Source of the DNA: Triticum aestivum
Lineage: Eukaryota; Streptophyta; Magnoliopsida; Poales; Poaceae
Length of the DNA: 64,000 nucleotides
NCBI RefSeq assembly: GCF_018294505.1
Contig: NC_057809.1
Location: forward strand, 421,436,233 to 421,500,232
Reading direction: 5' to 3'
Below the pieces are notes generated by a model. That model saw only the letters and a program-made list of their open reading frames with translations, was not told where the DNA came from and made no database searches. This document shows positions 1-9,999 of the stretch, piece by piece. The position numbers were made by a program, and so were the translations under genes. Positions within the stretch are counted from its first letter, which is position 1. Each line of letters opens with the position of its first letter.

Positions 1-759
1 GGATGCTCCGGCATCGCACCAGACGATGGAGTCGAGGTGGCGGCGGGGTTCGTAAGCTCCGGCGGCGCGGCTGCTCGGGCCGAAGGAAAGACGCTATGGA
101 TTTTTTCCTTTGTTTTTAAGGAACGATACGGCTGGAGTATATGAGCAGGTTGAGTTTTTTTGTCGTGATTCGTGAAAGAGATAAAGATTGCTTTATTTTT
201 TCTTTGAAATTTAAAGATTTGCTTTTTGGGGGAATAATCGATGGGTTAGTAATACTATAATCGTGTTTCAGATGGATTCTTACGACCGATGCAAAAAAAT
301 CATGGGCTTCGGAGCGTTTTTTTTTGCGACGGATCAAAATTTTAAGTGAATCTACACCATAATAATCTGGTTCAACCAGATTAACGGCTCATAATTTCTA
401 ATTAACATGGTAATTTCTTGGGAGTCTGTGATTAGTATATGTATAGATAGATAGATAGATTTCTCTCAATGCATTTCCACCACCAGAGAGACTTTAGACG
501 TGTTTGGTTTAATGCTCAATTAATTAGGGCGTGGTAACTGCAATCAAGTCCACAATTTTCTCTTCATGTACTGTACTACTATGGAGTGCATGCATGTGTG
601 TACCCGGGGTGGAAGCACTGTATGCATGTGTGTACGCATTATTCCTTCTAGTAATAGACGCCGTGCTATAACTACCAATGCTATTTTTTAGGTCGATCGC
701 TAGTCGCCTTGGTCCCACAGATTTTTTTCTTTTTTCTGAAGCGCGCTGTATAAACAGTG
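1..759. other. Unclassified flank, no gene seen
   Basis: The first 110 bases are GC-rich and then change abruptly to AT-rich DNA, so the left edge may be the end of another element or gene outside the window. A short GATA microsatellite lies near 445-460. The short open frames here have no recognisable motif. Confidence 0.5.
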
Positions 760-923
760 ACGGATGGAGTAGTATGAGCGGATTCAAAGAAGAGCGTATT
801 GATGGTTGCTTCTTCATAGCAACTTACAGTGGGAAAGGTGGGGCTTATGATTTGACTGTTCATTACTCACTATTAATGCGGCGCAACGACCGGGCTGAGT
901 CTCCCATGCGGTTGTGCACTACC

Positions 924-1226
924 CCTTGGTTCTTAAATATATTCCGGAGTATTTGTCTTTCTAGAGATTTCAATGAGTGACTACTTAAATATTTGTCTTT
1001 TTAAAGATTTCAAATGGACTGGCACATACGGATGTATATAGACATATTTTAGAGTGTAGATTCACTCATTTTGCTCCGTATGTAGTCACTTGTTGAAATC
1101 TCTAGAAAGACGAATAGAATATTTAGGAACAGAGGGAGTACACATACGAAGCAAAATGAGTGAATCTACACTCTAAAATATGTCCGTTTAAAATTTGTAA
1201 AAAGACAAATATTTAAGAACGAAGGA
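924..1226. mobile_element. Nested Stowaway-like MITEs
   Basis: The outer ends form an inverted pair (CCTTGGTTCTTAAATAT at 924, ATATTTAAGAACGAAGG ending near 1225). Inside are the AAATATTTGTCTTT and GAAATCTCTAGAAAGAC arms and a second terminus, GGAACAGAGGGAGTA, near 1127-1141. This is the Triticeae Stowaway (Mariner-type MITE) signature. Copy B lacks the whole block near 57975, where the sequence goes straight from the TGCACT landmark to GGTGCATGGC. The insertion is therefore specific to copy A. Confidence 0.7.
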
Positions 1227-2387
1227 TTATAATTTTGTGCATGGCACATGGACCCGGATGATGAAGAGGCTTCTGGCAATGCTATCAAGCTTCCATCATT
1301 TGTTTACATAATTGACGTACTATACAAATAATTTTTCAGCGACATGAAATTGTATAATGGTGTGAGCTTTCAGCTTTTATTTCGCGTGTCTTGCTATCGA
1401 TGCTCTTTCGGAAACAATAAAAAACTAACTTCATTGCTAATGCATGTCAATTATTAGCAGATCAGAGCTAATAATTATATCACAACTGAACACAAAGTTA
1501 TGAGAAGGTGTTAAATTAAAATTGATCCATGCTTTCATTGGCAGCAACGTCCCCCCAGCTCTGTCTAAATCAACAAGGCATGTTGGGAATAAAAATAGCT
1601 GTCTGGAGCATGCAACATTCCGACCATTTTGTGTAGTTCCACTAAAATAGAGCTGAGCGTCCCTGTTCCAAAGATATCAAGTATTATTACGTTAATAGAG
1701 GACTGCTGATGAAACAATAAACACACAAATAGAAGCCGGTCACCTTTGCGGTCTCTCTTAAGACTAACTAGTTGGAGAAGATTAGGCTCAGAGTTGGATG
1801 AGGAGGATAGAGCAAAATCAATCTCCCTTTGTGCAGTCGCACTGAAATGTAGAGACATTGCCCATGTGACATTTTAGTACAACTGCACAAAACACTCTTA
1901 AGAAAAAAGTGATTTGTGCAGTTCACCAAAAGGTCGCAATAGCAACGAGGTGAAATGGATAGCCCTGTTTGCAAAAAAGAGGTAGAAAGGAAACAATTAG
2001 TGGCCAATAACAGTTGATGACACATGCGTCGACAAAAAAGAAGCATATTCCTTGTCCTAAGGGAAGATAACAACACGGCTGTGTTTGTCTAAAACGATGT
2101 GAGGTGAGGACGAGAATGTAATATGGGAAGTATGCCGGATGAGCTACGTTTTGGGCAAAGAACTATGGAAGATCCACATGCAGCGACGTGGGAAAACGGG
2201 CAGTGGAGCAAGGCCGAAGGGGATACCTGGAGGTCGTCGGGATGTAACTAGGTGAGCGGCAGCGGGCGGAATCTGCGAGCAGGTGGCGTAGGCCCTGCCG
2301 CGCCGGAGCTTGGTCAGAGAGAACAACGTGTACCGCAGATCGAGACGTGTTGCCTCGGCGCCGTCGAACAGAGAAACAATGCACTTC

Positions 2388-2592
2388 CTCCCTTTCCCCC
2401 GGCGGACGGGATGCGGCCAGATTAGTGACCAACGGTGAGAGAGAGAGGCCACTGCACTCCCTTTCCCCCGGCGGATGGGATGCGGCCGGATCAGTGACCA
2501 ACGGTGAGAGAGAGAGAGGCCACTGCACTCCCTTTCCCCAGGCGGACGGGATGCGGCCAGATCAGTGACCAACAGTGAGAGAGAGAGGCCAC
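2388..2592. repeat. Three tandem copies of a ~70 bp unit
   Basis: The units start at 2388, 2457 and 2528 with CTCCCTTTCCCC and each runs through CGGATGGGATGCGG-type sequence to GAGAGAGAGGCCAC. Unit lengths are 69 and 71 bp, and the last is slightly shorter. The paralogous site in copy B (about 59260-59325) has a single unit. The minus-strand open frames across this area are products of the repeat. Confidence 0.85.
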
Positions 2593-3482
2593 CGGAGCCT
2601 TGTGTGAGATACTTTGAAGAGCGGACTACCTTTTCCTCCATAAAAATCGTTTTATATTCTATGTACGTGACATTGAGCACTATAACTTTATTTAAAAATA
2701 ACGCGGCAACGCGTCAAGTCGAACTTTGTTTCGTGGACGCGTGGTACATGACCTCCCTAGGTAAACAACCGCTATAGGCATTCAAATTAGCATGTGGGAT
2801 GCCATTTCGTAAAGAAATGAGCTCCACCGTGTACCCGCGCGGGTGTGGCTAGGCACAAAGCGTGAGTACGTGCACGGTGCACCTATTCTCTTCTTGTATA
2901 CGTACACCACCTACGTGGGGTTGTGTGAGAGAGATACAAACCTAGAGAGATATAGTGTGTGGGTTCTTGAGAGTTCTTTTGGGGAGGGGGGGTCAATCAA
3001 AAAATTTAACATATGCAATGTGTGTGAAATAGAGTCCTGGATATAACATATATATAGAGGGGGCGATCCACGAGAAGAGAGTGGAGGTATCATCGGCTTG
3101 AGGTGTCCGTAGAATCGAAGAGAGGGATGATGTGTGTGTGTGCGCGCGCGATCGATAAAGAGTGCCATCCAATTTGTGTGTGCCCACGTCAAAGATATAG
3201 AGTGGCTGGCCTACTAGAATGTGAGATGGGACATGTGCAATTTGTCTCTGTGGCATGGATACCTATCTGCAGCGCTCGACTATCGGTGTGTGGTGGGGGA
3301 AGAGTGAAGCACAATTAACTATAGAAGGACAATGGCTGGTATATGTGTGGAGGAGGAGAGAGGCTACCTCATGTATTAAGGAGATTGATCTGCCTCATGT
3401 ATTAAGGGAGATCGATCGGCATCCATGCATATGTGCAGGAGATGAATAAGGTTGGGAGAGAGACAGAGCTATAGTGTTGGAG

Positions 3483-3487
3483 GGGGT
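3483..3487. repeat. Target-site duplication of Tat1, left (GGGGT)
   Basis: GGGGT immediately precedes the LTR start TGTCGG at 3488 and is repeated at 30540-30544 directly after the LTR end CCGACA. The uninterrupted paralogue near 61680-61692 reads through this point without an element. Confidence 0.9.
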
Positions 3488-3932
3488 TGTCGGCGTTCTG
3501 GGGACGGGGGTCCCCAGACTTGCCTGCCTGCGGCGTGGCTCAAAGAGGGGCCCAGCACGGCCCATCTTCCTCAACACAAGACCCAAGACCCTCGCGAGGG
3601 GCCAAGCCTCGCGGGGCGGACGACGCGGAGCTTCCTCGGGCACGGCCTCATCAGGCTGGCTCACGAGGAGGCGGAGAGATCAAGGCGGGGTACCTCACGA
3701 GGTGCCCATGACGCAAGCCGTGACGACCAAGGGCGCCAGGCAGGCGCCAGCCCGCGCAGTGTCCTCCTTTCCTCTTTGGTGCAAAGGGAGCAAGCGCAGG
3801 CGAGAGCATCAAGCAAAGGCACCCGTTTCGGTGCAACGAGACCAAGACCAGTCCAACAGCAGGAAGGAAGTCATGGTGGAGCCCAAGCCAGCGTCACCAC
3901 CAGAGCCTTTGGCAGGCGAGGACCAACTTTAG
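3488..3932 (+). repeat. Tat1 5' LTR, first part
   Basis: It aligns to the start of the 3' LTR at 29601 with scattered differences, mostly C/T and G/A, plus a 9 bp indel in the GCCTGCGGC run. The sequence contains CCTCGCGAGG-type palindromes. It is interrupted at 3932 by the SIRE-like element and continues at 14016. Confidence 0.92.
3928..3932. repeat. Target-site duplication of the SIRE-like element (TTTAG), left
   Basis: TTTAG precedes the terminus TGTAGGATCG at 3933 and recurs at 14011-14015. The intact 3' LTR of Tat1 has a single TTTAG at the equivalent position (about 30049). Confidence 0.95.
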
Positions 3933-4224
3933 TGTAGGATCGAAAGTATGTCTAGAGCGGGGGTGATTAGACTACTTGACCAAATAAAAACTTAACCTTT
4001 TCCCAATTTTAGTTCTTGGCAGATTTTAGCTATTGTAGGACAAGTCAAGCAATCATCACATAATTCAAGCAAGCATGCAAAGAGTATATTGGCAGCGGAA
4101 AGTAAAGCATGCAACTTGCAAGAATGTAAAGGGAAGGGTTTGGAGAATTCAAACGCAATTGGAGACACGGATGTTTTTCCCGTGGTTCGGATAGGTGGTG
4201 CTATCATACATCCACGTTGATGGA

Positions 4225-4376
4225 GACTTCAACCCACGAAGGGTAACGGTTGCGCGAGTCCACGGAGGGCTCCACCCACAAAGGGTAATGGTTGCGCGAG
4301 TCCACGGAGGGCTCCACCCACGAAGGGTCCACGAAGAAGCAACCACCCACGAAGGGTCCACGAAGAAGCAACCTTG
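4225..4376 (-). repeat. Short tandem repeats inside the SIRE-like LTR
   Basis: Two units of about 41 bp built on ACGAAGGGTAACGGTTGCGC are followed by two units of about 27 bp built on GGGTCCACGAAGAAGCAACC. The same array is in the right LTR at about 12549-12700. It lies downstream of the TATA box in transcription orientation, so it would be transcribed. Confidence 0.85.
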
Positions 4377-4819
4377 TCTATCCCACCATGGCCATCGCCC
4401 ACGAAGGACTTGCCTCACTAGCGGTAGATCTTCACGAAGTAGGCGATCTCCTTGCCCTTACAAACTCCTTGGTTCAACTCCACAATCTTGTCGGAGGCTC
4501 CCAAGTGACACCTAGCCAATCTAGGAGACACCACTCTCCAAGAAGTAACAAATGGTGTGTTGATGATGAACTCCTTGCTCTTGTGCTTCAAATGATAGTC
4601 TCCCCAACACTCAACTCTCTCTCATAGGATTTGGATTTTGTGGAAAGAAGATTTGAGTGGAAAGCAACTTGGGGAAGGCTAGAGATCAAGATTCATATGG
4701 TAGGAATGGAATATCTTGGTCTCAACACATGAGTAGGTGGTTCTCTCTCAGAACATATGAGTTGGAATTGTGTATGTGTTCTGATGGCTCTCTCCACGAA
4801 TGAAGAGGAGGTGGAGGGG

Positions 4820-4827
4820 TATATATA
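4820..4827 (-). promoter_or_regulatory. TATA box, SIRE-like 3' LTR
   Basis: The minus strand reads GGCTATATATACCCC. The box lies just downstream of the dyad array. The functional 5' LTR has the same box at 13144-13151. Confidence 0.75.
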
Positions 4828-4863
4828 GCCTCCACACAAAATCCAACCGTTACACACAGTTTT

Positions 4864-5340
4864 CCAATCTCGGTGGGACCGAATCAACAAACTCGGTCGG
4901 ACCGAAAAGGTAAACCTAGTGACCGTTAGAGATTTTCGGTGGGACTGACATGCAACTCGGTAGGACCGATATGGTTAGGGTTTGGGCATAACGTAATCTC
5001 GGTGAGACCGATTACACAAACTCGGTGAGACCGAGTTTGGTAATAAGCTAACCAGAGAGTTGGTCAGGCAAACTCGGTGGGACCGATTTGCTCTTTCGGT
5101 GAGACCGAAAAGTTACAAAAAGGAAACAAGAGTTTACATTGCAATCTCGGTGGGACCGATTCGCTCTTTCGGTGAGACCGAAAAGTTACGAAAGGGAAAC
5201 AGAGAGTTTGCAATCCCATCTCGGTGAGACCGAGATCCCTATCGGTAGAACCGAATTGCTAGGGTTTGGCAGTGGCTTATGACAAGTGAAACTCGGTGGC
5301 GCCGGATAGAAAGAATCGGTAGGACCGAGTTTGGCTTAGG
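4864..5340. repeat. Array of ~14 TCGGT-N3-ACCGA dyads, 3' LTR
   Basis: The repeated word is an interrupted palindrome, TCGGT, three bases, ACCGA, often extended as CTCGGTGAGACCGAG. Around 14 copies occur at irregular spacing of about 20-50 bp, a few of them degenerate (for example TCGGTGGGACTGA). The same array occurs in the 5' LTR and related ones occur inside the element. Confidence 0.9.
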
Positions 5341-5686
5341 GTTTAGGTCATATGTGGATATGGGAAAGTAGTTGAGGGTTTTGGAGCATATCACTAAGCA
5401 CATGAAGCAAGAGGCTCATTAAGCAACACCTCATCCCTCCTTGATAGTATTGGCTTTTCCTAAAGACTCAATGTGATCTTGGATCACTAAAATATAAAAT
5501 GAAGAGTCTTGAGCTTTTGAGCTTGAGCCAATCCTTTGTCCTTAGCATTTTGAGGGTTCCACTTTCACATCCATGCCATGCCAATCATTGAGCTTTCCTG
5601 AAATAGTCATCTTGGAATAGCATTAGCTCAATGAGCTATATGTTGTTATGAATTACCAAAACCACCTAGGGATAGTTGCACTTTCA

Positions 5687-5701
5687 ATCTCCCCCTTTTT
5701 G
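5687..5701 (-). other. Polypurine tract of the SIRE-like element
   Basis: The minus strand reads AAAAAGGGGGAGAT directly before the LTR start TGAAAGTGC, which is the plus-strand priming site. Confidence 0.85.
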
Positions 5702-6208
5702 GTAATTGATGACAACATATAGATCAAAGCTTCGACAAATGATAATAAGCATGAAATATATCGTCGCTTTGAGAAGTATGTGACAAGTAAGAGCTCCCCC
5801 TAAATTTGTGCATATTTAAAATTTGCTTTGGACTGCAAATGCACAAAGAGTTAGAGTCATGGGTTACTCTTCCATGTCACATACATCTTGGTGGAGCGCT
5901 TAAAATGATAAGAATGAAATACATGCACTCATCACCAAGAATAGTGAATGATCACATAAGATAGATAAGATGATAATATTAAGCAAACATTAAGTGTAGC
6001 TTATGATCAAACACATGATCATCAATGTCTCACGAGCAATGACATAGTATCTCACACAAAAGCAAACAAAGTTCGAAAAACCACCAAATAAAACAAGAGA
6101 GAATAAAAGCAACACTCTCTCTCGAAGCCTATGATCTATACATTTTCTCCCCCTTTGGCAACAAGTTACCAAAAAGTTCCTAGAAAATGCATAGTGCTAA
6201 GTCGACAC
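5702..6208. other. SIRE-like 3' untranslated stretch
   Basis: About 500 bp lie between the stop of the second ORF and the polypurine tract. I see no gene or strong motif in it. Confidence 0.6.
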
Positions 6209-8242
6209 TCAGGCTTGATCTTCAGGTGGTGGTGGAGTCCGGAGCACTCCAAGGACGAAGCCTTCTGTAGACGTGGTTGGAGTTGAGGCTGAAGTAGATG
6301 CTGGAGCTGGTGGAACTGAAGCTGTAGCTGGTGCAGAAGTGGTGGCTCTGGTGTCAGCAACTGGCACTGCATGTGATCTCTGAGCTCTTGGCACTCTGGC
6401 AAATGCATCAGTTGTAGTCTTGCCTCTCCTCTCCTGCATGTCATCCTGAAGTTGTTCCACTGCAGACTGAATCTCTGTTACTTTGACATCCAAGTCATAG
6501 AACTTTTGTTCCATGATCCTCTCTAAGCTCTGCTGATTCTGAGTGAGGGTGGCCAGTCCTTGCTCAATCCTCAGTGTGGATGCAATCAAGTAACCAAGCT
6601 GCTCTTGTTTGGTTTTCAAGAAATACTCAGATGCCTCCTCTTGAGTTGGCATCTTGGCAGCTTTCTCCTTCCTCGCCTGCTCCTTCTTTGCTTGTGCTTG
6701 AACTGATGATGGTTCATTCTCATTCATCACAACTTGGTTGTCCTCAAAGTCTGGATGAATAGGCAAGTCTTCCTTGTCCAACAAGTATATGTCTGTGCCC
6801 ATCTTCGAGTTGATTAACTCCTGAATCTGAGGGGCATAACCACAGCTCCTCTTCTGATCTGCTGTAGTCCTCTTGATAGTTTCTACTATGAGGCTCATGA
6901 CCTTGAATTTTCGAGGCACATCAAATACATGAAGCAAATTGATTGCATGGCCTCTGATCATCTTGTGATCACCTGACTTGGGCAACAAAGTGTGCCTAAG
7001 GATCCAGTTAATGGTTGGCAGCCCTGACAGAAGATAGTGTACTGAGCCAAACTTGAACGTATCAAGTGCTTCATTTGGAATCTCCTTGTACATGTTTGAC
7101 ATTGAGTTGTGGTCCATCTTCTTCTTGGCATAAATGTCCAAGTCATCGTCATGCTCTTCTGGGGCATTAATGAGCTGTGCCCACTCAGCAACAGTAGATT
7201 GGTACCTCGTACCTTCAGACATCCATGTGATCTTTCCATCTGGGTAGAAATATGCTGTGGAGTAGAATTGCATAATGAGTTCCTCGTTCCACTTTGTGAG
7301 CTTCTGCCCAACAAAGTCTGCTACTCCACAAGCATTGAAGCTGTCATACACTCCAGGGTAGTGTTCTTCATTGTCCTTGATGTACTCCCAATTGACCCAT
7401 CTCATGTCACAAACTATGGGCTTCTTGTCCAACAAAACTGTCTCATAGAAGTCTTGTTGTTCCTTAGTGTGGAACCTATAATCAATAGCAGTTCTTCTCC
7501 TTGAAGCATATGGATCTGCTTCTCTCCACTTCCTCAGCCCTGAGTCTCTTTTGAGCTTCATGTCCTCAGCCACGGGATGAGCATCATTGTGGTTTGGGAT
7601 CTTGGGCTTGAGCTTTCTCAGAACGTGCTCTTCATCATCTTCTTCAACAACAGTCTCAGGCACTGGGGCCTTGTTCTTCTCAGTTGCAGGTATGCTCCTC
7701 GTATTTTTCTTTGGTGCGGACTTGGGCTTGGAGGCAGCTTTGGGTGCTTCTTTGGGCTTAGATGTGGCAGCCCCTGATCTTATAGCATCACCCATAAGCT
7801 TAGGTGCCTTAGGTGCTGGTGCAGCAACCTCTTCTTCTTCCTCTTCTTCCATGATGGAAGCCTTGCCAAGCACTCTGCCTACAGTTTTCTTCATCCTTTC
7901 TTTCCTCTTCTTGCCTTCAGCAGCAACTAGCTCAATGGGAGTGGGCTTCTCAGTTGAAGCTCTGGCCTTTGACATAGGCTGCCTGCCTGCTGGCCTTTTG
8001 ATCTTCATCCCTGGTTTTATGCCCTGTGCTGGCTCAACTCTCTTGGAAGTTGCTTCCTCTTCTGCCACATAATCCTCATCTTCTGAGTCTGAGGTTCTCT
8101 TCTTTCTCTGTCTTGTGGCAGCTTTAGGCAGATTGCTAGGGGTGCTCCTGCTGCCATCATCTGAGGAACTTGAGGGACTAGTGCCCTCACTCATCTGCAC
8201 TTGCTGCTCTGACAAGTTCTGGCTATCACTTTGGTCTGACAT
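6209..8242 (-). CDS. Second ORF of the SIRE-like element (677 aa, env position, unknown function)
   Basis: The open frame runs 710 codons from 8341, but I choose ATG 8242 (MSDQSDSQNL), because a good splice acceptor lies 24 bases upstream and the extra 33 codons would be intron. Residues 1-250 are low-complexity, acidic/basic and Ser/Pro-rich, with likely nuclear signals (RQRKKR, KKRKERMKK). The centre (KEQQDFYETVLLDKKPI through TVAEWAQLINAP) resembles the 'putative plant transposon protein' domain seen in many plant element ORFs. Near residue 515-590 is a heptad-like coiled coil (LRIEQGLATLTQNQQSLERI). The tail is Ala/Thr/Pro-rich. I see no signal peptide, transmembrane segment or enzyme motif, so it is not an obvious envelope protein despite its position. 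The frame has no stop or frameshift. Confidence 0.82.
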   Translation of the reverse strand: MSDQSDSQNLSEQQVQMSEGTSPSSSSDDGSRSTPSNLPKAATRQRKKRTSDSEDEDYVAEEEATSKRVEPAQGIKPGMKIKRPAGRQPMSKARASTEKPTPIELVAAEGKKRKERMKKTVGRVLGKASIMEEEEEEEVAAPAPKAPKLMGDAIRSGAATSKPKEAPKAASKPKSAPKKNTRSIPATEKNKAPVPETVVEEDDEEHVLRKLKPKIPNHNDAHPVAEDMKLKRDSGLRKWREADPYASRRRTAIDYRFHTKEQQDFYETVLLDKKPIVCDMRWVNWEYIKDNEEHYPGVYDSFNACGVADFVGQKLTKWNEELIMQFYSTAYFYPDGKITWMSEGTRYQSTVAEWAQLINAPEEHDDDLDIYAKKKMDHNSMSNMYKEIPNEALDTFKFGSVHYLLSGLPTINWILRHTLLPKSGDHKMIRGHAINLLHVFDVPRKFKVMSLIVETIKRTTADQKRSCGYAPQIQELINSKMGTDIYLLDKEDLPIHPDFEDNQVVMNENEPSSVQAQAKKEQARKEKAAKMPTQEEASEYFLKTKQEQLGYLIASTLRIEQGLATLTQNQQSLERIMEQKFYDLDVKVTEIQSAVEQLQDDMQERRGKTTTDAFARVPRAQRSHAVPVADTRATTSAPATASVPPAPASTSASTPTTSTEGFVLGVLRTPPPPEDQA

Positions 8243-8265
8243 GATGCAAACTCTGACTGCTGACC

Positions 8266-8757
8266 CTGTGAATAGGTTATAGATGAGATAGAGTGGATAA
8301 GCATCACAAAATGCAGAGATTTTTGCAAAAGAATAATTCAAAAACTTAGTTTTAGTTTCCCACTGAAAGCATCTCGGATCTACCGATTTCTAAACTCGGT
8401 GATACCGAAGCAGTTTTGGCACCTAAACTAGTGAACTCGGTCAGACCGAGTCACAGTTCGGTGGCACCGAGACTGCTAGGGTTTCACAGAGTTCCAAAAT
8501 CGGTCACACCGATAAGTAATTCTCGGTCAGACCGAGTCTCACTTGTGCAATGGCATAAGCCAAATCGGTGGGACCGAGTTTTTCAACTCGGTGGGTCCGA
8601 GATGGTTTCGGCGGAAACCTAACCCTAAAATTTTCGAATTAAACCTAATCTACGAGTTCATTGACTGGATAGAAGTTTAACAAACGTGGCAAGAATCATG
8701 ATGATCACAATGTGCTAAGAATCGGATTGGGGAATAGCACAAAGATCGAGTCCATAC
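8266..8757 (-). other. Putative intron in the leader of the second ORF
   Basis: On the minus strand a pyrimidine-rich stretch ends in CCTATTCACAG at 8266, a strong acceptor, 24 bases before ATG 8242. A possible donor is GTATGG at about 8757. Splicing would remove upstream ATGs and one dyad cluster. The donor choice is uncertain. Confidence 0.45.
8371..8610. repeat. Dyad cluster near the second ORF (about 8 copies)
   Basis: Eight TCGGT-N3-ACCGA-like dyads occur, for example TCGGTCAGACCGA and TCGGTGGGACCGA, with some diverged arms. They lie within the putative leader intron, between the internal TATA box and the ORF. Confidence 0.85.
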
Positions 8758-8937
8758 CCTAGTTCGGCGGAGACTCGCTACGGCGGCAACGGCGGGGTTG
8801 AATTTCCGTTGACGGCGACGGAGACCAGCGACTGGAGGCGGCTGGCGGCGAGGAGACGATCCGGAGACCAAGTTGGCAGAGCAGGCTATCGCGCGGGCGA
8901 AGGGGTTCGGAGAAATTTCCAAATTTTTGCCCGTGAC

Positions 8938-8945
8938 TATATATA
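8938..8945 (-). promoter_or_regulatory. Internal TATA box upstream of the second ORF
   Basis: The minus strand reads GGGCTATATATAGTCACGG. It shares GGCTATATATA with the LTR TATA box and, like it, lies just downstream of a dyad cluster (8955-9125). About 660 bp of leader would separate it from ATG 8242, part of which could be spliced out. Confidence 0.65.
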
Positions 8946-8954
8946 GCCCGACCC

Positions 8955-9125
8955 TGTCGGTGTGACCGAGTGGAACAACTCGGTGGCACCGAGATGCAAA
9001 ACTGTATACAGTTGTTGCAACTCGGTGTGACCGAATGGTTCAAATCGGTTGCACCGAGATCGAAAACCTAGATCAACTTAATGATCTCGGTAGGACCGAA
9101 AGTAGGGTATCGGTCAGACCGAGAA
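8955..9125. repeat. Dyad cluster upstream of the internal TATA (about 6 copies)
   Basis: Six dyads (such as TCGGTGTGACCGA, TCGGTAGGACCGA and TCGGTCAGACCGA) occur within 170 bp. They are in the same position relative to a TATA box as the array in the LTR. Confidence 0.87.
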
Positions 9126-9999
9126 TCATAAAGAGGTTTTGGAAGTTTAAGTCTATGACGAATCGGGGACTCCGAGCGCTCCTCACACAGAGTGGTTCGA
9201 ATCTGACTTGATCAAATTTTGTGATGTAGCATGAATAGAGTTTGAGACGAGAAAAGCATAGATAGCTAGAGGAGGTTCTTAGGCATTCTTGTCCATCCAC
9301 TTGGCAAAAGGAAATAAAACCAAACAATCAAAACAACAAGTGGATGTCCTCGAATGAGTAAAATATGCAACCAGCATGCTCACACAATAAGATGGCAAAT
9401 GAAATATGTGACAAGGCATGCACAACCAATTCTAGCATCTATCAAGCAATTTGCGATGACAAGGTCATCTATATATGAGTATATTGACTTAGGAGTCAAG
9501 TGAGAACACTTGATCATAGGTCATACTCATCGTTTAAGCTCAAGTGGGGTTACCACTTTTACATAAAGCATTGTTGTGTTCACATCTTTAGAGTTGCTTT
9601 AGCTCAAGTCTTAGAGTAAAGCTCCCCCTAGATGTGATATCCCCCCTTAGAGGGATGAACTAACCTCGGGTTTTGTCGATGATGACTTCATGTAGATGTT
9701 GAAGATGTGGATGCTCAATGTTGATGTAGATCACTTGGAGCTATCCATTTGAGTGAATTGCACTTTCAATACCTACATGGGTTAGTCCCACAAGGAACAA
9801 ACAAGGATATCCATAGACATAGAGTGATGCACACACAAGATGATGTCCATGAAAACTTTTAGGTTACCTTGTCCCTTGTCTTACCAACAAGAGGGTTTGT
9901 GACTCCTTGAACTAGTGCAAGATGTGGAAGTTGATTGCACTTGTTCTTGCCAAAATGATAAGAGTGAAGTATGTTGGCGGAGTCACCCTCAAGAACTCT
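9126..9999. other. Noncoding spacer where pol would be expected
   Basis: The AT-rich sequence between the gag stop and the internal promoter has no protease, integrase or RT motif in any frame. An autonomous relative would have several kilobases of pol here. Confidence 0.75.

Larger units (their letters stand above)
760..3487. repeat. Duplicated segment copy A, left part
   Basis: This stretch is a diverged paralogue of about 57835-61700. Matching landmarks include the GGCGAAGGTGGGGCT-like block (835 and 57895), the ACTAAAATAGAG-like block (1640 and 58490), the CGGACGGGATGCGGCC block (2403 and 59276) and the TGTACCCGCGCGGGTGTGG block (2831 and 61190). The Tat1 element splits copy A at 3488, and the homology resumes at 30545. 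No gene is evident. Open frames here are repeats or low complexity. Confidence 0.8.
3933..5686 (-). repeat. SIRE-like 3' LTR (left copy)
   Basis: It spans 1754 bp, the same length as the right copy. On the minus strand it starts TGAAAGTGCAACTATCCC and ends CGATCCTACA. It contains a dyad array (about 4864-5340), a TATA box (4820-4827) and short tandem repeats (about 4225-4376). Confidence 0.96.

Noticed and set aside
678..980. 100-residue plus-strand frame
   Set aside because: It runs into the Stowaway MITE and is not conserved in copy B.
2144..2680. 178-residue minus-strand frame
   Set aside because: It is built from the tandem 70 bp repeat, the paralogue at 59000-59340 does not keep it, and it has no motif.
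3437..3900. Plus-strand frames of 150-160 residues in Tat1 5' LTR
   Set aside because: The same frames recur in the 3' LTR at 29584-30150 and are LTR sequence without coding signals.
4864..5340. Regularly recurring dyads suggesting a CRISPR-like array
   Set aside because: The repeats are only 13 bp with variable spacing, the sequence lies in a plant LTR, and no unique-spacer pattern or cas gene exists.
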